A DNA stretch of 23,940 nt from Phoronis ovalis (taxonomy: Eukaryota > Phoronida > Phoronidae): contig JAOXYB010071501.1 of NCBI GenBank assembly GCA_028565635.1, forward strand, positions 1 to 23,940, given 5' to 3'. Numbering within the stretch: the stretch's first letter is position 1; every line of letters begins with the position of its first letter. The position numbers and the translations under genes were made by a program. Positions 17,201 to 23,940 of the stretch are shown here, piece after piece. A model generated the notes under the pieces. That model worked only from the letters and a program-made list of their open reading frames with translations. It had not been told where the DNA came from and searched no databases.

Positions 17201-20200
17201 AGACGATATAAAGTGTTTTATGACATCACCGTCTTTATTAATTTTTTGGAAAAACATTTAATGTATAAACTACATTTGTTTGCTTAAAAACCCGGCAAAA
17301 AAGCAAGCAACCTAATTTTTAGTCGTGTTCAACCACGCGTGTAAGTTTTTGTACACCGCAAAAGCATTAGTTTGGTATTCTTCAGGCTATTATTCATATG
17401 TAGCATTAAACCAACAAAAGAGTACATGCCTCATAAATTTCGAGACATATTCTTGTCGAAAATACATGATTCCTTTGAATATTCCCACACAACTCATCCG
17501 TGCTATGTCCTGACCAAAGCGACATTTTAATATTACAAAATTATCGAGCTGCCGTGGAAAATTAGTAACAAGAATATTTAACTGGGAATGTACCGTGAAT
17601 GCTGCCTAGAATTGTCATTTTTTTTAAACCAAAGTGCCATAACGTTCCCCTTACTGCTCTTACCAAACATTGTTAAGACCATACTCATTATGCCAGTCAG
17701 TCACATGCAAATTAATCATTCACCAGTTAAAACATTATGCACACCGCAGTTTTATCCATTCAAACAGCTATGCATGCACCATGCAATTATAACTATCAAA
17801 CCAAATATATTCATCTCATGCACCACACATCCAAATTAGCATTCATTATATAGTGGACGAAGAAATGATAAGGGTGTCGCCATTTTTTGGTAAACAGCTG
17901 CAGGTATTAAGTGTTGCTCAACCATGTCAGTCAGGAGATGGAGAAACTTCAGTAAGCTTGTTCGTCAGATACTGCGAAAAGTAACATTGTTTGTAAGTTG
18001 CTGGAGTCATCGAGGTAAAACTTTCTGCAAATCGAAAAAGGAATTATATTACAAACAGCTATCAGACCATGATTAAAACGGTCATACCAGCAAATTGTCA
18101 GAATATATTGAAATTTAGTAGACAGCAACAACCGCAGACAATAAAAAGTATTTGAGCCTATACACTATTTTCATATCACGAGGTTTAAAGATAAAATCAA
18201 ATAATTCTATAACAATTGAATTGCACTGTTGTAGTAAAAACGAAAACTTTCAATAACTTTATTTCGCGTGAGATAACTTGAAACGGGAGATAGAGCATCC
18301 ATGAACAGATAAATACAATAAACTGAATAAGAATTTTATCTGTCGATGTTTATTTTGGAAAGTATTTTATAGATATTATTGGATACAAATATTTCGGCAA
18401 CATCTCTAAGCAGATTTGTTAGTTTGAACAATAAACCGGTGTTATACGTGCACAATAACAATAAGTGTATGCACAAATTACAACAAAATTCAACATTCAC
18501 ATATAGGATATTTATAAACATATTTCTTTACAGATAATTAATGAAAATGTCCAGGCTGAGTAAGTTATGATTTTATAATATACATCATTTAAATGAAATG
18601 ATGTTTTGTTATATAAGACTCCATTTTTATACTGTCAGCATCATCGCTCATAAAAAATAAAGAACAGTGATATTATATAGCGATTTCTAGACACTTAGCA
18701 TTATAATGTTGTAATCTATTTTCTTTAGGCATTCAAGGTCATAAAATTGCTGGAATTAGCAAATAAATTCATCACAAATTACATATAAATTACTCGATGT
18801 ATATGTGAATATGGACAAATTAAATAAAACCAAATAGAATCATGCGAAGGAAGTTTAAGCTTGTGTATAAGTATTCCGTTATCTATGTATCTACGTACAA
18901 ATGTACGTTAAAATATTAGCATATATTGCTGCACAATAAGAAACATTTAGAACTGTCAGAATGTCAAAAAGAAGTATTCGGTTTGTTAAACATGATTTTG
19001 TCCTAGTTTTGCTTGACATTATAATTAATATGCAGCCACTTGTGTGGATCCATATCCCAATATATAGATCACGGTTTATAACTACTTGTGTACTTTAACA
19101 AAATACACTACTCCGTATATTCTTGGCTAACAAGGCAAATTAATATCAAGCTTTACAGAAGGACGAAGAACTTTATGAAAAACATACTTAATAATTCAAA
19201 TTGTTATTTCGTAGGAGGCTGCATGCCATCACTATTTAGATTGATAATGCGAGCATACTATCGGTACCATCATGCGTATCCCTTTAAAAAATTGCAATAT
19301 CATTTCACAATTGTGCCGTATTGTGTGATATATGAGTGTCATTATTCTCATAAATTCTTTCAAAATGAGATATAACATCCCGGACCTAAATTATCTAACA
19401 ATTGTCCAGGGATAACACATAAAAGATAAAAGTATTTAATAAAGTTACATCTGAATGTCTAAAGTACAAATCAAATGGTTGGGGAAAAGTGTTTTTAATA
19501 TTTTGCATTTGATTATTGTATAAGAAGCATGTTAAATATCGATATATAGGCGGACTGATTTGTGGTTAGCTGTCCACGCAAAGAGAATATGACAATAATG
19601 AATGGTAGATTTACCCTTTTTTTTACTAGAGTTGCACGGAAGAATTCGATATGCGGGGGGTTAAAGCCTAATCTTTTTTTTATATTTTTGATCCTGTTAC
19701 TATATATTTTGCGGTTATCTGGCATTTTTGAAATTGACCTCCGGCCCAATCGCATGCCATTTAATAGCGATACTTTTTAGTTTCATGCTGAAGTGCTATA
19801 ATTCAATGATTCAGGTAATTTGAAAGCCAGTAAAAAGGCAATGTTCAAATGCTTCTCTTTACCAAAAATAAACGATGAGTCAAACGTACTTGTAGTTTTC
19901 CTTTTTCGGAATTCATTCTGTCACGCCCCTTTTTGTTGCTATGCCATGCGGAAGAGTACTAAATAAGAAAACTGAACCAAAAATAATTATGCGTACAAAA
20001 ATAACTTGTTACAATGAACGACAAATGTGTATTTTGCACTAGGTTATCAAACACTTCTTGTTTGTGTTACAATGGTGTTGGTGTTGAGAAAATAAGACCG
20101 TTTGGATGTACATATTGCTTAAGGTTTGTCTACCATAATTGGATTCTTTTAAAGGGAACAATTCCACCTCTTTACAACTTTATAACATTTTAATAAGGTA

Positions 20201-20985
20201 TTAGAACTTTTTAAACGATACACTTTATTTAAAAATTGATTTAATGGTCCATCAACTCTTTGTCATTTGATAGGAGGGATCCTTAATTTTGAACAAAAGA
20301 TGTTTATCTAGACTGGTTGCTCCACCACAAGCATAGCTTGTGTAAACTTTTAAATAAAAATTTGTGAGGATTTTGTAGATTATTTGCCAATCAATAACAA
20401 AACAGAATCAAAAGGTCGCGTTATCAGATGAAGCTATGTTGAAACAATAGAAATGATATTGTCAGTGCATCGTACAAGTACAAGTACAAATAACATTTAC
20501 TAACAAACAACGAGTCAGGTATTAGAGTTCGGCACAGACAATCGTTATAAAAAAATATATTATCTGGCGTGGTTTAAATATGATTTGTGTGAAGTGTTTT
20601 GCTATAGGCCTAGTAGCGAATGCACTAGCTAAGTTAGGTAAATTACTAACGTCTGTAAAAAGAAGCGACAGTCCTTACTGTTCTTACTCGGTTTGCGAGC
20701 GCTTTAGAAACTATTTTGATAATCCGGCCACATACAAGAAAAAAAAGACAGATATAGGCAAACTCAGCTTTAGCGATACCTCGCTGGGCTAGCAAAGAGA
20801 GTATTGCAGCGTCAAAATAATAACCGATTATCTAGCACAAAGCAGCCTGTATTTTTTTATTAAGTATTAAAGATAATAATTTCCTATTTGCGATGTTTGA
20901 ATAAAAATTATTAAAGATAAGTTACCTTAATAAGCAAATAGGAGTTCTTCTTTTATCTACATACTACAGTTTGATTTATCCTAAT
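14255..20985. other. AT-rich stretch without recognised genes
   Basis: Open frames here are 60-95 codons, with biased, AT-driven composition and no domain, on either strand. I found no tRNA or rRNA, large inverted repeat or clear tandem array. A short GTACAA triple repeat lies near 20474. The stretch could be intergenic or a long intron. Confidence 0.6.
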
Positions 20986-20989
20986 ATGG

Positions 20990-21160
20990 CCCATTGTCCT
21001 CATCAGCACGGCAAGTGTTCCAAACACCAAGTGAACATCTGTTTATCCCAGCTCTTTATGTCTGATTGACGGATGTTCCTTTTAGATAAATCCGTCCCAT
21101 CATGATAATAGGGTCACCGGAAGGTGTCTACCATTTGTCTATAGGGGGCTCAAGTTTTGA
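20990..21160. other. GC-richer island, possible decayed mobile element
   Basis: This ~170-bp segment looks clearly richer in G+C than its surroundings and has no open frame of note. Compositional islands of this size in AT-rich invertebrate DNA are often old SINE or MITE copies. There are no terminal repeats I can define, so the label is tentative. Confidence 0.2.
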
Positions 21161-23940
21161 AATTATTTTTATTGTTTTCTTAAAAACAAATATTTTCTCA
21201 AGTACGGTCATGACCTTTGTATACGCCAAGATATAATAACCTTGGGCTTGTTTAATTAAGAATGTAATTGTTTAAAACATCTGCCCAGTTAGTAACTGGT
21301 TTCCCTCAGGTTAAAAATAACCTTAATACGAGCAAGCGACCCATAACAAATGTCGGATCGAATGACAAAAGAATGTTAAGATGATTTTACTTTCAAAAAA
21401 TATTAATAAAAACAGGTCACTGAAATTGTATGACATAGTAGAATTAAGAATTTCGTTACAAAATAATCCATATTTAGAGCATTACGAAAAGTAAAATGAT
21501 CCTACGGAAAATCTAATTCATAACATGTCCACGTTAAATTGACTATGTGCAAGTACGTGAATATAATTTCATATACCATTTTATAGAATATAGTGTCAGT
21601 TATTAGAATGAACTATTAAACATTTTAATAAATCCTGTTATAAAACCAGGCTTACAATGATAAATCATCATAGGAAAGTACACTTTAAATACTGACAGGA
21701 TGACAAGTTATAAAAATAATTTTACTTCATAGAGTAACATAAAGTTACAACTTTTTCAATTATCTTAGTTAACATGTAAGAATAAATTTCATTTTGTAAT
21801 AAAAAGAGACATGGCCGATAAATTAAGAAAGTAACACTATGAGTATTTACTGTGGAATCTTCAGTTTCCTCCACCTCAAGCGTGTACACATCCCTCTAAA
21901 CTGATTTAGTTACAATTTTACCAACAACTATAAATGTGCTGCTTATATAGATAAGAAATTAAAGCGCTATCCCTATAATATTAAATGATTCAAACTACAC
22001 AGTTTATTAAATTATTAGTACAGGTTATTAAACACTAACACCTGCCCCTTCTCATGATCTGTCGTATGTGTACTATCCGGGTATCTCATTAGATACATGC
22101 ACATCTCGAGATGCACATGGATATGTGGGCAACAAAGATTGGCTAGAATATTCTCAATCCTCCTCGCAGGATTTTCATGCGACAGTGACATCTAATGGCA
22201 ATTCTGTCCACTTTCATTCATATAACACAGCTCTATGCATGCATCAGAGTAAACTACGAGAGACTGCGATGCTAGGTTTATATTCAACACGAGATATTCA
22301 ATTTTAAAAATATTTAAACCACTACATTTTCTGTGATAAAACCAACGAAAATTAAAAGCCACAGTTCGTTCGTTTGAAACCTTAGAAATGTAGAATAATT
22401 ATTTAATTTTAATGCACAAAAATCAGCACAAAACCTGGTCCGGGCTGTCCGGAAGCCGAGGGTTTGATAGCGAGACAAATGAATCACAGGTATCATAATT
22501 TTCCGGCCGCCCGTTCTGATCTTGTTATATACATTATGGTCGTAATTACTGTTAACTAGTACATCGAAGGTTAATACAGTTTGACAATGGTTATATGAGA
22601 TCTAATATCATGTGGAAAAATTAAATAGATAAAATTATTGTATTACATTTTAATATGCATTCATACCTAAAGTCTATTGTTCCAGCAGCTGATATTAAAT
22701 ATGACATCTACTAATGAGTTATCTTATGGTTTGATAAATTGTTGATGGCAACGAATTTTGAACTCGAATATTTTCTATTAAATAAGTTTTTGCAATGATT
22801 ATTTCTTCACCACGTGTTTTGTAATTATAATACTTGTGATTGGATTTCATTCTCGAAAATTAGATTGTCACAGAGAATGATTCATGACGCATAGAAATTC
22901 ATCTCATTACTTTGGACATGTAGAATAGCAGAAATATGATAAATGAAGAGGTATTAGTGAACGGATATGTTCAGCTTATCTTCTTAAGACACATTTTAAA
23001 TCATTTTATTCTTTCTTTGTTAGTTATTACGTTGATGCATAATAATGTGAGCTTACGCCGAGAACACGTGTCACATTATTTGAATGCTAGAAAATGTCAA
23101 ATCACAAAATCCATATTGCAAATAAAAATTAAATGGAGATGACGGTCAGAATTAAAATAGATGTTTATTTACTAACCTTCGTAACTATTCTAAACAAAGA
23201 TCCATCACCGTACAATGGCAATTTTGGCCAACCTCGTTTCGGGAGGTCGAATTATGCAGAAGATCATCTAATATGTAAAATATCGAACACGATCCTAAAA
23301 CGAAATGTAACCGAGGTATTATCTGTAGTCTCTTACAAATACAATACAAACATTAATATCCTAGTGTTATCTCATCAAAACTTTAGTAATGAATATCAGT
23401 TATGTAATTACAAAGATAACGATAAAATGCATTGTCTTATTTGAAGTGCTGTTTTATTTTAGATAAAATAGGGTATTTATTAAAATTATACAAATATGCT
23501 TTTCAGCAGTTGAATATATCTAGCGAAATACATGCTAGTATAGATGACAATTGCAATTATTATAAACACGACAATTTAGACTAGATACCAGCATTAGAAA
23601 TGTTGGCTTCATTTAGTGTTAAAATTGTGTATTAAGAAACATAATCTAATAGCTATATCTACTTAAAAAGTTACATTCTAATGAAGAGTGAGCTAGACTG
23701 TATTTAGAACTAACGAGTAAAAGTATATAATTTGTATAGATTTTAAACAGACAAAGAAAATTCTGTTTTATTCTTAAAAATCTAAGTGTATTCCAAATCT
23801 CAACTTTTAGAAAGCAACTGAAATATAATCCGACCTTTGAAATGTGGATTGAAAATTATGAATCATACCGGGTTATTACTTTTAGTAGTTCACAGAATTT
23901 ACAGAATTTAAGCGTGTCACATGTATTTTTTATCGACAAA
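21161..23940. other. AT-rich stretch without recognised genes
   Basis: Only short, composition-driven open frames are present. Slightly GC-richer patches occur at 22060-22270 and 22435-22520 but encode nothing I recognise. No RNA gene, promoter or repeat array is supported. Confidence 0.6.

Noticed and set aside
19513-19780. Overlapping open frames on both strands (19562-19780 and 19513-19755)
   Set aside because: Their hydrophobic and charged runs come from T- and A-runs; no family match can be seen.
20580-20792. 70-codon open frame with several Cys
   Set aside because: No splice or initiation support, no known fold, and the length is expected by chance over 10 kb of non-coding DNA.
22068-22307. 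79-codon open frame in a GC-richer patch
   Set aside because: No recognisable domain or gene context; it may be part of an old repeat.

Overview
The window is AT-rich animal nuclear DNA. It holds one long intron-containing gene with GT-AG introns, and the surrounding non-coding DNA carries tandem, palindromic and probably mobile repeats. There are no operons, ribosome binding sites or dense ORFs, so a prokaryote is excluded. The gene content and the style of the repeats suggest a marine invertebrate, most likely a lophotrochozoan such as a bivalve mollusc. That placement is an impression and was not tested by a search.

Layout. Bases 1-2295 are non-coding: a 20-bp minisatellite (81-197), then a degenerate array of ~475-bp units (about 505-2110), then a splice acceptor. 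Bases 2296-11828 hold thirteen coding exons on the + strand. Twelve GT-AG introns join them with perfect reading-frame continuity: 3900 nt in total, 1299 codons plus a TGA stop. I identify the gene as KNL2/MIS18BP1 (M18BP1), the centromere protein that helps load the histone variant CENP-A. Reading from the N-terminus, the protein has a long disordered, Ser-rich part, a SANTA domain split over three exons, a CENP-C-like motif, a basic/acidic linker, a SANT/Myb domain split over two exons, and a conserved-looking acidic and proline-directed-phosphosite tail. The true N-terminus lies upstream of the visible exons, so the CDS is 5'-partial here.

Bases 11829 to about 13140 are 3' UTR or 3' flank with several AATAAA signals. 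Bases 13141-14260 hold promoter-like pieces: a perfect YY1-type box, a CRE-like box, an orphan strong splice donor and a 62-codon small ORF. This could be the 5' end of a neighbouring transcription unit, but that is unproven. From 14260 to 23940 I find no convincing gene. The DNA there is AT-rich, with short chance ORFs and one somewhat GC-richer island that may be a decayed mobile element.

The most interesting points are these. (1) The CENP-C-like motif is present; the literature reports it in plant, invertebrate and non-mammalian vertebrate KNL2 and its loss in eutherian mammals. (2) Intron 1 contains a nearly perfect 69-bp hairpin whose only two arm differences become G-U wobbles in the sense RNA. 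(3) The gene contains three short tandem duplications: 36 bp in an exon, 34 bp in an intron, and 53 bp across a splice acceptor. (4) The upstream repeat array carries six copies of an imperfect palindrome built from YY1-like cores. Together they show a centromere-protein gene changing by short tandem duplication.
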